Positions 34,282-44,884 are shown, counted from the first letter of the stretch. The stretch is 64,000 bases of DNA from Candidatus Rhodoferax mariagerensis (GCA_016719055.1 JADKAW010000004.1:1-64000); one strand, 5' to 3'. Numbers and translations are program-made. Notes: generated by a model not told the origin, from the sequence alone.

Positions 34282-35054
34282 AAACCACCGCCCTGTCCGT
34301 CAACCTCAACAAAGTTGCCACCGTGCGCAACACGCGCCACCTGGGTATTCCCAGCCTGACGCGCGCCGCCACACTGTGCCTGCAAGCCGGTGCGCACGGC
34401 ATCACGGTGCATCCGCGCCCCGACGAGCGGCATATTCGCGCCACCGACGTGACCGAACTCGCCACCCTGATGCAAGCCTGGCCTGAGCGCGAGTACAACA
34501 TCGAAGGCAACCCCATGCACAACCTGATCGAGGTGGTGGGCCAACTTGTCACCCAGAAGCTGCCCGTGCATCAGGTCACCTTTGTGCCCGACGGCCACGG
34601 CCAGTTCACCAGCGACCATGGCTGGGTGTTTCCGGACGATGCGGCGCGACTGAAGCCGCTGATCGACCAGGCGCATGCCTGGGGCGTGCGGGTCAGTCTG
34701 TTCATGGATGCCGAGCCTGGCCCCATGGCGGCGGCCAAGGCCGTGGGCGCTGACCGCGTCGAGCTCTACACCGAGCCCTACGCCGCTGCCGTGGGCACGC
34801 CGGCCTTTGCCGGCCAACTGACCCGTTTTGCCCGCGCTGCCAAAGCGGCACTGGACGCCGGGCTGGGCGTCAACGCCGGCCACGACCTGAACCGTGACAA
34901 CCTGACTGCCTTTTTGAGCCAGGTGCCGGGTGTCAGCGAGGTGTCGATCGGCCACGCCCTGATTGCCGACGCGCTGGAGCTGGGCTACGCCGCCACCATC
35001 AAGGACTATCTGCGCTGTATTGAGCAGGCCCAACACCTGCACATGGTGGGTTAG
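34278..35054 (+). CDS. pdxJ: pyridoxine 5'-phosphate synthase
   Basis: 258 residues from MKTTALSVNLNKVATVRN. TIM-barrel landmarks: GAHGITVHPRPDERHI, EYNIEGNPM, QVTFVPDGHGQFTSDHGW, RVELYTEPYA, GVNAGHDLN and EVSIGHALI. It condenses aminoacetone phosphate with deoxyxylulose phosphate to form pyridoxine phosphate. ATGA overlap with recO, followed by acpS. Confidence 0.97.
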   Translation: MKTTALSVNLNKVATVRNTRHLGIPSLTRAATLCLQAGAHGITVHPRPDERHIRATDVTELATLMQAWPEREYNIEGNPMHNLIEVVGQLVTQKLPVHQVTFVPDGHGQFTSDHGWVFPDDAARLKPLIDQAHAWGVRVSLFMDAEPGPMAAAKAVGADRVELYTEPYAAAVGTPAFAGQLTRFARAAKAALDAGLGVNAGHDLNRDNLTAFLSQVPGVSEVSIGHALIADALELGYAATIKDYLRCIEQAQHLHMVG

Positions 35055-35088
35055 GCCAATCGGCCGGTTGCTCTGCCTGGCACGCACC

Positions 35089-35496
35089 ATGATTTATGGC
35101 GTTGGTACCGACATTTGTGATGTGCGCCGCATCCGCGCCAGCCTGGAACGCCATGGCGAACGTTTTGCCCAAAAAATCCTGTCTGAGCCTGAGTTTGCCA
35201 CCTGGCGCACGCGCAGCCAGCGCTGGCCCGAGCGCGGTGTGCGTTACCTGGCCACCCGTTTCAGCGCCAAAGAGGCGTTCAGCAAAGCCATCGGCCTGGG
35301 CATGACGATGCCGATGACCTGGCGTGCCTGCGAAGTCGGCAAACTGCCCAGTGGTCAACCCACCATCGTGCTGCATGGCGCGCTGAAAGACTGGTTTGAG
35401 GCCAAAGGCCTGAGCGCCCATCTCAGCGTCACCGACGAAACCGATTACGCAGCCAGCTTCTGTGTGGTTGAGTTTTTGAATAAAAATGGTCTCTAG
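35089..35496 (+). CDS. acpS: holo-[acyl-carrier-protein] synthase
   Basis: 135 residues. MIYGVGTDICDVRRI with the metal-binding Asp, and RFSAKEAFSKAIG with the second signature. It transfers phosphopantetheine from CoA to ACP. The last codons (KNGL and the stop) lie within an ATAGCT-family repeat, which may have replaced the native C-terminus. Confidence 0.95.
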   Translation: MIYGVGTDICDVRRIRASLERHGERFAQKILSEPEFATWRTRSQRWPERGVRYLATRFSAKEAFSKAIGLGMTMPMTWRACEVGKLPSGQPTIVLHGALKDWFEAKGLSAHLSVTDETDYAASFCVVEFLNKNGL

Positions 35497-35531
35497 CCTT
35501 TATTGAATAAGCGATGATAGCTATGTTATTA
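35482..35531 (-). repeat. ATAGCT repeat at the acpS 3' end
   Basis: On the minus strand AACATAGCTATCATCGCTTA, then AATAAAGGCTAGAGACCATT. It supplies the acpS stop codon. The rest of the 212-base gap to 35708 has a second degraded GGCTAAGGGCTCTATAGC near 35577 and no gene. Confidence 0.65.
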
Positions 35532-35708
35532 ATAGTAAATAGGATTTCGACCTTAGCCAGTTGGCTTGGTGGCGGGGGCTAAGGGCTCTATAGCAATAAC
35601 TTGTACTTTCACCTAGCCATCTTTGGATGCATTGCGTCGTAGAGCACTTGAAGGTGCCCTGTGTTGATTTTGATGACTCCCCGTTGAGTCAAGTTTGAAA
35701 GGCTTGCC

Positions 35709-38700
35709 ATGATCATTCTGCGCTGCACCTTGACTGCCTTGGCGATTGTGGGCTTGAGTCCCGGTGTCTGGGCACGCTGTCAGGGTGTGCCGACAAGCTC
35801 TGGCGCTTTTGCCGCCCAGATTGTCAGCGTGTCAGGTCGCGGTGAAACCCGACCGCCCAATCAGGAGATTTGGACGCCGGCAACACTGGCACAGTTGCTG
35901 GCTTCAGGGGCAGCGGTGCGCACGCTGGCGCAGTCATCAGCGGCGGTTTTGCTGGCGGATCGCACCCAGATACGCATGTCGGCGCTTTCCCAGCTGTTCT
36001 TGTGTGATGCACAACCCACACAAACCTGGCTTGAGCTGGGTGTGGGTCGCCTCTGGGCCCGCAGCAAAAAAGTGCCCGCTGCGCTGACGCTGCAAACCCC
36101 GGCTGCCGTGGCAGGCATTCGCGGGACCGACTGGGACGTCGAAGTGGATGCGGCGGGGCGCACCACGCTGACGGTGTTGTCGGGCCAGATCGATTTGTCC
36201 AATGCCTGGGGTCGGGTTGAGCTCGGGCCCTCGGAGCAGGGTTTTGCCGAACCCGGCAAGGCACCGGTCAAGCGCTTGATCGTGAACCCGCGCGAGCGTG
36301 TGCAGTGGGTCATGGCCAACCCGGTGGACGTGCGGCGCTGGGTTGAGTTTCAAGGTGCCGACGGTGCAGGGCTGCTGGCCGCATTGCAGGCCGAGTTGCA
36401 AAGTGGCGACTGGACGGCAGTGCGGCTGCGTCTGGTCGCCATGGCGCACCAGCCCGAAAGCGCGGCGGTGGCAGCGCTGATGCTGGCCGATATGGACGTG
36501 TTTGACGGCAGGCTTGAAGAGGCACAAAGCCGGCTGGAGCAGGCCTGGCAGCGCACCCAGGACCCCCGTACTGCGGCCCGGCGCACCGAGCTGCTGCTGG
36601 CACTGGACCGTGGACCGCAAGCGCGTGCCTGGCTGGATGCCACACGGGCGACGGCACCGGACGCCAGCGCGCTGCTGCTGGCTGACGCCGACTGGCAGCG
36701 ACTGGAGGGGCATGGCGACGTAGCACTGGCGCTTTACCGCCGTGCCTTGGCCCGTGCAACGGAAAACACCCAGCGGGCTGCCGCCTGGGCCGGGCTGGGG
36801 CGCGCGCTGCAAGAGCGTGGCGACCTGAGCGCCGCCCGTGATGCGCTGGCCCATGCCGTGCGGCTGGCACCCAACAATGCCAGTTACCTGGGTGCGCAGG
36901 CGACCGTGGCCGCTGAAGCCTTGCGCCTGGCGCCAGCGCAACAGGGCTTCGAGCAGGCACTGGCCCTGGCTGGTGACGACTATGTGAGCCTGGCCGGTGC
37001 CGGCCTGCTGGCGCTGCAACAGGGGCAGGCCACGCTGGCGCGTGAGTTGTTGCTCAAGGCGCTGATGATCGAGCCCGCGTACGCGCGGGCGCAGGTCTGG
37101 CTGGCTGTGGCCGAATACACGCTGGGTGAGCGTTCAGCGGCACTCGATTCGCTTGACCGGGCGCGCCTGGCCGACCCCAAAGATCCGCTGCCCTGGCAGA
37201 TCCAGTCCATGTTGTACAACGACAGCGGTGAGCCGGCGCAGGCCATGGCCAGCGCGCGTGAGGCGCTGACCCGCCTGCCTTACCTCAAGTCGCTCAATCC
37301 GCTGGCCTCGGACAGTCAGGGCTCGGCCAACCTTGGCAAGGCGCTGGGCGACATCGGGTTGGAGCACTGGGCCCGGGCCTATGCCAGCGCGTCCTACTAC
37401 CCGCTGTGGGCCGGCAGCCATTTTTTTCTGGCCGACCGGTTTGAGAGCCAATTCAACCGCAAGTCCGAGCTGATTCAAGGCTATCTGAGCGACCCCACGG
37501 TGTTTGGTGCCAGCGACAAGCGCGCGCCGCTGTTGCTGACCACCGGCAGTGAATGGGCCGCCACGGTCAGCGCCGAGCACAACGCATTGCGCCACAACGC
37601 CACATTCGACCTGGACCACCGTGGTTTTGCTGCGGTGCCTATGCCGGTGTCATGGCTGCTACGCTTCAACGACGTGCAAACGTGGCCGCACGATGGATCG
37701 CCCACCACGCGCTACCGCATGTCCTCACCGGGCGTTGATGTGGCGCTGGGCTTGCGGCCCAGTGAGCGCCTGGCCCTGTTTGGACTGCACAGCGACAGCA
37801 TCCTGACCTACCGTTTTCCCGACGGGCTCGACTTTGGCAACGGCATCACCTTCAGCAGCGATGCGCAAACCCGCACCCAGCGCAGCGACCTGGGTGCCTC
37901 GTGGCGCTGGTCAGCCGACAGCCAGACCTGGCTCAAGTTGCACAGCGACAAAAATCAGACCGCGCTGGATCTGGACGATCAGGTCTGGGGCCCGCGTTAT
38001 TACCGCTTCAACAGTGATGAACAGGGGATTGTTTCTGCGCCATACATTGATGCACGGGGACTACCGGCTCAGCCTGGGCTGGGAGCGGGTTGAGCACAAC
38101 AGCACCAATGTGTTGTCCAATGCCTGGACGGCCTCGCCACGCGTCAATCAGGAGCACTACCACATGCCCTGGCTGGCTGCTGAATGGCGCGGCGCGGCCT
38201 GGAGCGTGATGGCCGAGGCCTATTGGCCGAGTTTCTCGACCCGTCAGGTGGAGCGCTACACCGACGCCAATGGCCTTGATGAGTTCGCCCCCGAGACTGA
38301 CAGTGCCGAGCTGTCGCGCCGTGCCTTGACACGGGTCGGCCTGAGCCACCGGTTTGGACCCGGTCGGGCGCTGCATTTTGCCTACCAGGAAAACCTGCTT
38401 GGCAGCGGCTCCCACACCCTGGCACCGGTGACCACCGGCGCGATTGCGGTGGACAACCAGTACCAGCTGGCGGGCAGCCTGGCGCGCAAGACCGCGCTGC
38501 AGCTTGATTGGGAACTCAACGCCAGCACCTTTATGGGTGCCAGTGTGTCAGTGCAGAACATTGTTAATCCGGTGATGCAAGACGGTCGCTTGTTTGCGCA
38601 GAACACCAGGCCCTTGTTTGACCGCATTGGCGCGATCGCACCGGTGCTGCTCAATGCCCAGACGGGCCTCAATACGTACAACGATTCACCGTATTTTGGG

Positions 38701-39090
38701 CAGGGTGACCTGACGCAGGGCAGACTCGCCATCAACCACATGCTGAGCCCGACCTGGAGTGTGCTGGGCAGTTACACCTATACGCACTCTGTCAACACGA
38801 CGCAGGATTATGCCGGCCAGCTGCTGCCGGGTTTTGCACCGCATGTGTGGCTGGGCCAGACCACCTGGCGCCACAGTGCGCGTGGATTCTCGCTGGCGCG
38901 CCTGACCTGGCGCAGCACGCGGTTTTCAGATGAAGCCAATTTTGCCGAGCGGGCGCCGGGCTGGCAATTGGCGCTGGCGACCAGCTGGGAGTCTGCTGAC
39001 CGGCGTTGGCGCCTCACCGGATCTATTCAGGCCGGTTTGCAGACCGCCGAGCCACCCACGCTGTGGGTGCTGTTGCGCTACCGTCCCTGA
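35709..39090 (+). pseudogene. FecR-domain / TPR / outer-membrane barrel protein, frameshifted
   Basis: One very long gene in two frames. The first (35709-38093) has a signal peptide, a FecR-like domain (about residues 45-195; LQTPAAVAGIRGTDWDVEVD) and 7-9 TPR-like helical repeats (about 225-520). It then enters a beta-rich part. Near 38030 the frame changes, and the second frame (to 39090) continues RHTLMHGDYRLSLGWERVEH and ends LQTAEPPTLWVLLRYRP, with alternating hydrophobic and aromatic strands like an outer-membrane barrel. A FecR sensor fold joined to TPRs and a barrel is unusual and may build or export a surface structure. The single shift may be real or a sequencing error. Confidence 0.75.
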
Positions 39091-39208
39091 TCTGTCCTGC
39101 GCCAGACGACAATTCCCCATGGCCTTTGGCGCTTAGAGAGGCCAACCGCGTTGCGCCGTTTCTGACAAGGGCTAAACTGCAAATTTTCAACCCACCAGGA
39201 GATTAAAC

Positions 39209-39520
39209 ATGAGCGAATCTATCCAACTCAGCAAAGACAAACTTGCACAGGACTTGAATCAAGGCATTGCAGATGCTGAAGAATTGCTGCGCCTGACGGC
39301 TGACCATGTGGGTGACAGTGCCAACGAGTTGCGTGGCCGCATGCGTGATCGGCTCAGCCGCACCAAAGCCGAATTGGCCCACCTGCAACAAGTCACGGTG
39401 GCCAAAGCCAAAGCGGCTGGCCATGCCACCGATGAATTTGTGCACGAAAACCCCTGGAAATCCATCGGCATTGCGGCGGGCCTGGGCTTGGTGGTTGGGC
39501 TGCTGATCAGCCGTCGTTGA
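39209..39520 (+). CDS. DUF883 (ElaB/YqjD-type) ribosome-associated membrane protein
   Basis: 103 residues. A long amphipathic helix with coiled-coil character (ADAEELLRLTADHVGDSANE) is followed by the C-terminal anchor NPWKSIGIAAGLGLVVGLLI. YqjD of E. coli inactivates ribosomes at the membrane in stationary phase. AGGAG is upstream. First of the yqjD-yqjE-yqjK trio. Confidence 0.9.
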   Translation: MSESIQLSKDKLAQDLNQGIADAEELLRLTADHVGDSANELRGRMRDRLSRTKAELAHLQQVTVAKAKAAGHATDEFVHENPWKSIGIAAGLGLVVGLLISRR

Positions 39521-39531
39521 TACCGCCTGTG

Positions 39532-39924
39532 ATGGCACAGGCCACGCCCCAGAGCGGTTTGCTTGAGCAACTGCGCCAGCGCATTGACACCGTTTTGTCG
39601 CTGGTACAGGTTCGTTTGGCCTTGCTGGGCACCGAGCTTGAAATCGAAAAACAGCGCCTGCTGGCTGGTTTTTTTTGGGGTGTTGCCGCCTTGATCAGTT
39701 TGACATTGGCGCTGGTCATGTTCAGCGGCTTTGTCATTTTGTTGCTGTGGGATGGCTACCGCCTGGCAGCCACGGGTGTGCTGGCGCTGCTTTTTTTGGT
39801 GGGTGCGGCCGGCTTGCAGCATGTGGCCCACCTAAAACTGCGGGCTGGTTCCAATCTGTTTCGCGCCAGCCTGTCCGAGCTTGAACGCGACCGCGCCGCA
39901 CTCACCCCCACGGCACCCCCATGA
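39532..39924 (+). CDS. YqjE-family (phage-holin-fold) membrane protein
   Basis: 130 residues. Two membrane helices (GFFWGVAALISLTLALVMFS; AATGVLALLFLVGAAGL) flanked by charged helices. It lies 11 bases after the DUF883 gene and overlaps the next by 4 bases. Function poorly known; always in this trio. Confidence 0.88.
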   Translation: MAQATPQSGLLEQLRQRIDTVLSLVQVRLALLGTELEIEKQRLLAGFFWGVAALISLTLALVMFSGFVILLLWDGYRLAATGVLALLFLVGAAGLQHVAHLKLRAGSNLFRASLSELERDRAALTPTAPP

Positions 39925-40212
39925 GCCGCGAAAACCCGCAACTGCGCCAGCAGGCTGCTGATTCGCAGCACCGAGCTGCGCTACCAGTTGCATGGCAGCC
40001 TGGACAGCTTGCAGCGCCCGGCGGCCTGGTTTGACCAAACCCGGGCCGGTCTGGCCTGGCTGTACCAACACCCTACCTGGACCCTGGCTGGCTTGCTGCT
40101 GCTGCTGTGGCGCCGGCCCAGACGGATAATTACCTGGAGCGGCAAACTGTGGTGGTTGTGGAAAACGGCCCGGCAATTGCAGCGCTGGCGTGCCCTTTTG
40201 CTGGGGTTTTAA
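39921..40212 (+). pseudogene. YqjK-like protein, frameshifted
   Basis: Starts MSRENPQLRQQ. One extra G near 39953 shifts the frame; LLIRSTELRYQLHGSLDSLQ and TLAGLLLLLWRRPRRI follow in the next frame to 40212. Together they form a normal YqjK-like protein of about 96 residues with one membrane helix. Confidence 0.8.
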
Positions 40213-40343
40213 CCTTGATGGACACTGACCAACCCTGAAGATAAATTGATTTCAAGTTTAACCAACGCGTTGGCTCGCCATGGTCGGGTGTAAGGGCCTT
40301 TTCATCTGGCTATCCGGACATTTTTTTTTTGAGAGAAAAAGCC

Positions 40344-41426
40344 ATGAGTATTCACGCCCCCCTCATCATCGACATCGCCGGTTTGGCACTTAGCAAGGTG
40401 GACAAGCAGCGCCTGAAACACCCGCTGGTGGGGGGTTTGATTTTGTTTGGTCGCAACTGGCAAAGCCGCGAGCAACTCACCCAACTGTGCCGGGACATCA
40501 AAAAACTGCGCCGTGATTTGCTGATTTGCGTGGATCACGAAGGTGGGCGGGTGCAGCGTTTCAAGACCGACGGCTTCACCCATCTGCCGCCGATGCGCGC
40601 CTTGGGTGCCTTGTGGCGCAACGACGGCAAGGGCAGGGTGGGTGACGGAGCGATGCGTGCCACCCGTGCCGCCACCGCTTGCGGCTATGTGCTGGGTGCC
40701 GAGCTGCGCGCCTGCGGGGTCGATTTAAGCTTTACCCCGGTGCTGGACCTGGACTGGGGCGAGAGCGGTGTGATTGGCGACCGCGCCTTTGATGCCGACC
40801 CTCGGGTGGTCAGCCTGCTGGCCAAGAGCCTGATGCACGGCTTGCTGCAAAGCGGCATGGCCAACTGCGGCAAACATTTTCCGGGGCACGGCTTTGTCAA
40901 GGCCGACTCCCACACCGACATTCCGGTCGATCGGCGCAGCCTCAAAGCCATTCTGGCCGACGACGCGGCACCCTACCGCTGGCTGGGCACCAGTTTGACC
41001 AGCGTGATGCCAGCGCATGTGATCTACCCCAAAGTCGACCCGCGCCCGGCGGGTTTCTCTGGCAAGTGGCTGGGCGATATTCTGCGCGGCCAGCTCAGGT
41101 TTACCGGCGCCGTGTTCAGCGACGACCTGTCGATGGCCGGTGCCCGCGTGATTGACGACCAACCGGTCAGCACCACGCAGGCTGCTGTGGCAGCGCTGAA
41201 TGCCGGCTGTGACCTGGTGCTGCTGTGCAACCAGTCGCTCGGCGACGGAGCCGAGGTGGATGCCTGGATCAATGGTCTGACTGAAGCCCAAGTCAAGGGC
41301 CAGTGGCAGCCGCTGGAAGCCAGCGTAGCGCGACGCTTGGCGTTGCTGCCCGCTGGTGCTGCTACACCTTGGGACGATCTGATGGTTCAGCCCGCCTACA
41401 TGCAGGCGCTGGACCTGTTGCCTTGA
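40344..41426 (+). CDS. nagZ: beta-N-acetylhexosaminidase (peptidoglycan recycling)
   Basis: 360 residues from MSIHAPLIIDIAGLALS. Glycoside hydrolase family 3 motifs: CVDHEGGRVQRF, the catalytic His in KHFPGHGFVKADSHTDIP, and the nucleophile Asp in SDDLSMAGA. It removes GlcNAc from anhydro-muropeptides in the cytoplasm. Preceded by a run of 10 T. Completes the recO-pdxJ-acpS-nagZ neighbourhood. Confidence 0.96.
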   Translation: MSIHAPLIIDIAGLALSKVDKQRLKHPLVGGLILFGRNWQSREQLTQLCRDIKKLRRDLLICVDHEGGRVQRFKTDGFTHLPPMRALGALWRNDGKGRVGDGAMRATRAATACGYVLGAELRACGVDLSFTPVLDLDWGESGVIGDRAFDADPRVVSLLAKSLMHGLLQSGMANCGKHFPGHGFVKADSHTDIPVDRRSLKAILADDAAPYRWLGTSLTSVMPAHVIYPKVDPRPAGFSGKWLGDILRGQLRFTGAVFSDDLSMAGARVIDDQPVSTTQAAVAALNAGCDLVLLCNQSLGDGAEVDAWINGLTEAQVKGQWQPLEASVARRLALLPAGAATPWDDLMVQPAYMQALDLLP

Positions 41427-41430
41427 GTCG

Positions 41431-43024
41431 TCAGGCAGACTGGGCAATTGCGCTGTAGCGAAGCGCGGGTGCTTGGGGTTGCGCCAGTTTGAAGACATTG
41501 ACCACCTGGGCCAGGCGTTCGGCCTGGGCTTTGAGGTTTTCCGAGGCGGCGGCACTCTGCTCCACCAGAGCGGCGTTTTGCTGGGTCATCTGGTCGAGCG
41601 CATGGATTGAACTGTTGATGTCCTGGATTTCCCGGTTTTGCTCGGCTGAGGCGGCAGTGATTCTGGAGATCACCTCGGTCACCCGCTGCACGCTGCTGAC
41701 AATGTCGTGCATCGAGCGGCCGGCCCGGTCAACCAGGCTTGAGCCGGCCGCCACCTTGCCAACACTGGTTTCGATCAAGGCCTTGATTTCGCGTGCCGCC
41801 TGGGCGCTGCGCTGCGCCAGGTGACGCACTTCGGTGGCCACCACGGCAAACCCGCGACCCTGCTCACCGGCGCGGGCTGCCTCCACGGCGGCATTCAGCG
41901 CCAGGATATTGGTCTGAAAGGCAATGCCGTCGATCACGCCGATGATGTCGCTGATCTGGCTGGAACTGCTGTGAATCTCCTGCATGGTGCTGACCACCTC
42001 TGACACCACCTGGCCACCGCGCTCTGCCAGATCGGAGGCATCTTGCACCAGTTGGTTCGCATGTCCCGCAGCCTCGGTGCTTTGACGCACCACCTCGGTC
42101 AGGGTGGTCACGCTTTGTGAGGTTTTGATCAGGTTGGCGGCGGCGTCTTCAGTGCGCATCGACAAATCCATGGTGCCGCTGGCAATCTCGGCACTGGCCA
42201 TGTGAATGGTGCTGGCCGAGTCATGCACCTGGGACATGTGGGCTGACAGCTCTTGCGCCATACGGGTCATGGCCGTCATCAACTGGCCCAGTTCATCTTG
42301 GGTGGACGGCAGGTGTTGGTCGGTCAGGTCGCTGGCGGCAATCCGCTCGGCCGCCACCACGGCGGCGCGCAGGGCCGGCACGATGCTGTGAATGGTGAGG
42401 TAGGCAATCATGGCCCCAACCAGCACCGCAAAGCCACCCAAGCCCCACAGCGTCACCAGCGCCGTGCGGTAGGTGGCTGAAGCCGCTTGTGCCGACTCGG
42501 CCGAGTCGGTTTCGATCAGTGCGATCAATTTGTCCAGCGCCGCGACCAGCGTCAGCTGCGCCGGGCGGAACTGGCTGCGCACCGCTTCACCGGCGGCCGC
42601 GTTGTCCTGGTTCAGCGACTGCTCTATGACGGCATCCAGCCCGGCTTTCAGGGCCAGTTCCTGCGGCTCCAGACCCTTGAGCGCCTGCGTCACCGGGCCT
42701 TGGGGGAAACCAGTCAGCAACTCGCCGCGGATCTGGGCGTACTGTTTGGCTACGTCTTTCATGCGTTTGAGTTCAGACTTTTTGAACGACATGTCGTCTT
42801 GCATCACCACATCGCGAATCGCCACCGACTGGTCACGCACCAGGTCGCGCAGGCCAATGGCCAGGCGCAGCTTGCGCGCGTCGGTTTCGACAATCTGGTT
42901 GAGCTTATGGTCCACCACGCCCATGCGGTTGGCCGCGACACCGGTAAGTGCCAGCAGCAGTAGCAACAACACGCCAAACCCCATCAGCAAGCGTGCTGAT
43001 TCTCAGATGGTTGATAAAAGCCAT
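41431..43024 (-). pseudogene. methyl-accepting chemotaxis protein, 5' frameshift
   Basis: The main frame (41431-42990, 519 residues) opens LLMGFGVLLLLLLALTG inside the first membrane helix. The true start is probably the ATG at 43024 (MAFINHLRIST), and about two bases are missing near 42993. Four-helix periplasmic sensor (about 30-180), second membrane helix, HAMP, and the signalling hairpin tip IDGIAFQTNILALNAAVEAA. It relays ligand signals to CheA. It may be functional if the shift is an error. Confidence 0.85.
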
Positions 43025-43069
43025 AAATTCCTCGGGTCAGCGCGGCGCTGGTGCCTGGTTGCAAAAGGC

Positions 43070-43639
43070 TTACTCGGCGGTCACACTGCCATGCAAAATG
43101 CCGATGGTCTTGCCGCCATCGAGCACCGGCGCTGACACCTGCACACTTTTGATCTGGGTGGTGGGGTCGGGTTTGATCTCGGTGTCGGCCCAGGCCTGAC
43201 CCTTGAGCGCGTTGCTGGACGCCGGGCGACTGGCGTTGTTGAACAGCAGGGTTTTGCTGCTGCCGGCAATCACATTGGCTTTTTGGTCGCGCAAAAACAG
43301 CTTGTTGAGGTTTTTGTCTTCTTCCCACTTGCGAATCTGCAAGCCAGCCGGGCTGTTCAGGGTGGACAGCACCGCCGGGTCCTTGTCGTCGAGGTCATTC
43401 CATTTGGCATTGGTCATGCCGGGCAAAAAACCACCCTTGGCGTTGGCCTCTTTGGTGGCTGAAATCATCAAGGGGTTGGCCGCCCATTCCACCAGCTGCT
43501 TTTGGTATTTGGTGACTTTGGCCTGCAGTGCCGCGGGCAGCTCGGCACCCTGGGCCAGGCTGGTACCCAAGGCGATGCACAGCCCGAGGGTGGTGGCGCG
43601 GGCAAGTTGGAAAAATCTGGGGGGTTGGCTGAGGGTCAT
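43070..43639 (-). CDS. periplasmic Cache-like sensor protein
   Basis: 189 residues. Signal peptide (ATTLGLCIALGTSLAQGAEL) and one small alpha/beta domain (NPLMISATKEANAKGGFLPG; SVQVSAPVLDGGKTIGILHG) of the single-Cache type. No transmembrane anchor or signalling domain. Directly upstream of the chemoreceptor in the same direction, so it may be a soluble ligand-binding partner. Inference. Confidence 0.7.
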   Translation of the reverse strand: MTLSQPPRFFQLARATTLGLCIALGTSLAQGAELPAALQAKVTKYQKQLVEWAANPLMISATKEANAKGGFLPGMTNAKWNDLDDKDPAVLSTLNSPAGLQIRKWEEDKNLNKLFLRDQKANVIAGSSKTLLFNNASRPASSNALKGQAWADTEIKPDPTTQIKSVQVSAPVLDGGKTIGILHGSVTAE

Positions 43640-43800
43640 GAGAGGTCTCCTTGGGGTGAAAACTGAGGTTCAGGGAAAAGACCGGGTGCCAAGCACTGGT
43701 TTGCTGGCCAAGCGGGGCACGCTGCAAATTTTAGGTACCGCAACTGCAAGTCGTTTGATCAATGTCATGCGTCAAGCCAATCTGCTGGCGCGTCAATCGC

Positions 43801-44028
43801 TCAGGGTGCGCGGTGCAGCCGGGGTGCGGACAGCTCGGCGATCATGTCCTGGGTGGTGGCATCCACATTGGGGTGCAGCGCCAGCAGCCGGGCGACGGTG
43901 AGCAGCTTGCGCAGTTCTTGCAAGTCTTTCACGGTGGGCGCGACCTTGATCTGGGCAATGGCCGCGCTGGCGTTGCCGCCCGTGATCAGGGCCAGGACTT
44001 TTGTGGCCCAGATGCTTTGACGTGCCAT
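43801..44028 (-). CDS. small uncharacterised protein
   Basis: 75 residues (MARQSIWATKVLALITGGNA; LQELRKLLTVARLLALHPNV), mostly helical. No family recognised and no membrane segment of full length. It may be expressed alone. Confidence 0.45.
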   Translation of the reverse strand: MARQSIWATKVLALITGGNASAAIAQIKVAPTVKDLQELRKLLTVARLLALHPNVDATTQDMIAELSAPRLHRAP

Positions 44029-44209
44029 GGTGGTGTGCTTTCTGTGTGAAGTGACAAGAGTGTTGGCAATTTTGGCCTGTAACCCTTTTGAAACATAGGC
44101 ATCCAGCTATAAAAAATGAAGCGTTGGTTGACTCGGGTGACGCCGCTGGGGGTGTGCGGCGGCAGGTGTTGGACAATGCTGGCCTGTTCCTCTACACCAC
44201 GCATCCGTC

Positions 44210-44572
44210 ATGAACGCAAAACCCCTAACCGGCGGCTTAGTCTACAGCACCGACAGCGGTCGTATGTGCCCAATCTGCCGCCAGCCGGTGGCGGCCTGCC
44301 AGTGCAGCAGCGCCAAACCCCGGGCAGCCTCTGACGGCATGGTGCGCGTCTGGCGCGAGACCAAGGGACGCGCCGGCAAAGGGGTCACGCTGGTCAAGGG
44401 ACTCGGCCTGGATGATGCCGCCTTGCAGGCCCTGGGCAAGCAACTCAAGACGGCCTGCGGCTCGGGCGGCACGGTCAAAGACGGTGTGATTGAGGTGCAG
44501 GGCGACCATGCAGAGCGTGTGGTCGAGTTGCTCAAGGCCAAAGGATTTGCGGCTAAACGCGCCGGCGGCTGA
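44210..44572 (+). CDS. SUI1/YciH-family translation factor
   Basis: 120 residues. The N-terminal cysteine pattern CPICRQPVAACQC is followed by the eIF1-like fold (RAGKGVTLVKGLGLDD; LKTACGSGGTVKDGVIEVQG). YciH homologues influence start-site fidelity. DUF3820 gene 4 bases downstream. Confidence 0.92.
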   Translation: MNAKPLTGGLVYSTDSGRMCPICRQPVAACQCSSAKPRAASDGMVRVWRETKGRAGKGVTLVKGLGLDDAALQALGKQLKTACGSGGTVKDGVIEVQGDHAERVVELLKAKGFAAKRAGG

Positions 44573-44576
44573 CGCC

Positions 44577-44789
44577 ATGAACCCCGACGACCTGCAACTG
44601 CTGGTCACCCGCAGCATGCCCTTTGGCAAGTACAAAGGCCGCCTGATTGCCGACCTGCCGGGTTATTACCTGACCTGGTTTGTCCGTCAAGGTTTACCCA
44701 AAGGCGAAATTGGCCGCTTGCTGGCGCTGATGCATGAGATTGACCACAATGGTCTGTCAGACCTTCTCAAACCGCTGCGATCGCCCTGA
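44577..44789 (+). CDS. DUF3820 family protein
   Basis: 70 residues. Core MPFGKYKGRLIADLPGYYLT is diagnostic. Function unknown; the domain resembles a small nucleic-acid-associated fold found near DNA enzymes. Co-transcribed with the SUI1 gene. Confidence 0.85.
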   Translation: MNPDDLQLLVTRSMPFGKYKGRLIADLPGYYLTWFVRQGLPKGEIGRLLALMHEIDHNGLSDLLKPLRSP

Positions 44790-44884
44790 CGCAACGAGGG
44801 CGTTGCAACACCTCACTGTTCAGAGGCAATGGGTTTCACTGACTTGACCCGTGCGTTGCCCAAAGGCACCAGCTATGGCACGGC

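Noticed and set aside
35937..37019. 360-codon open frame opposite the FecR/TPR gene
   Set aside because: Mirror of repeated TPR codons, no start signal.
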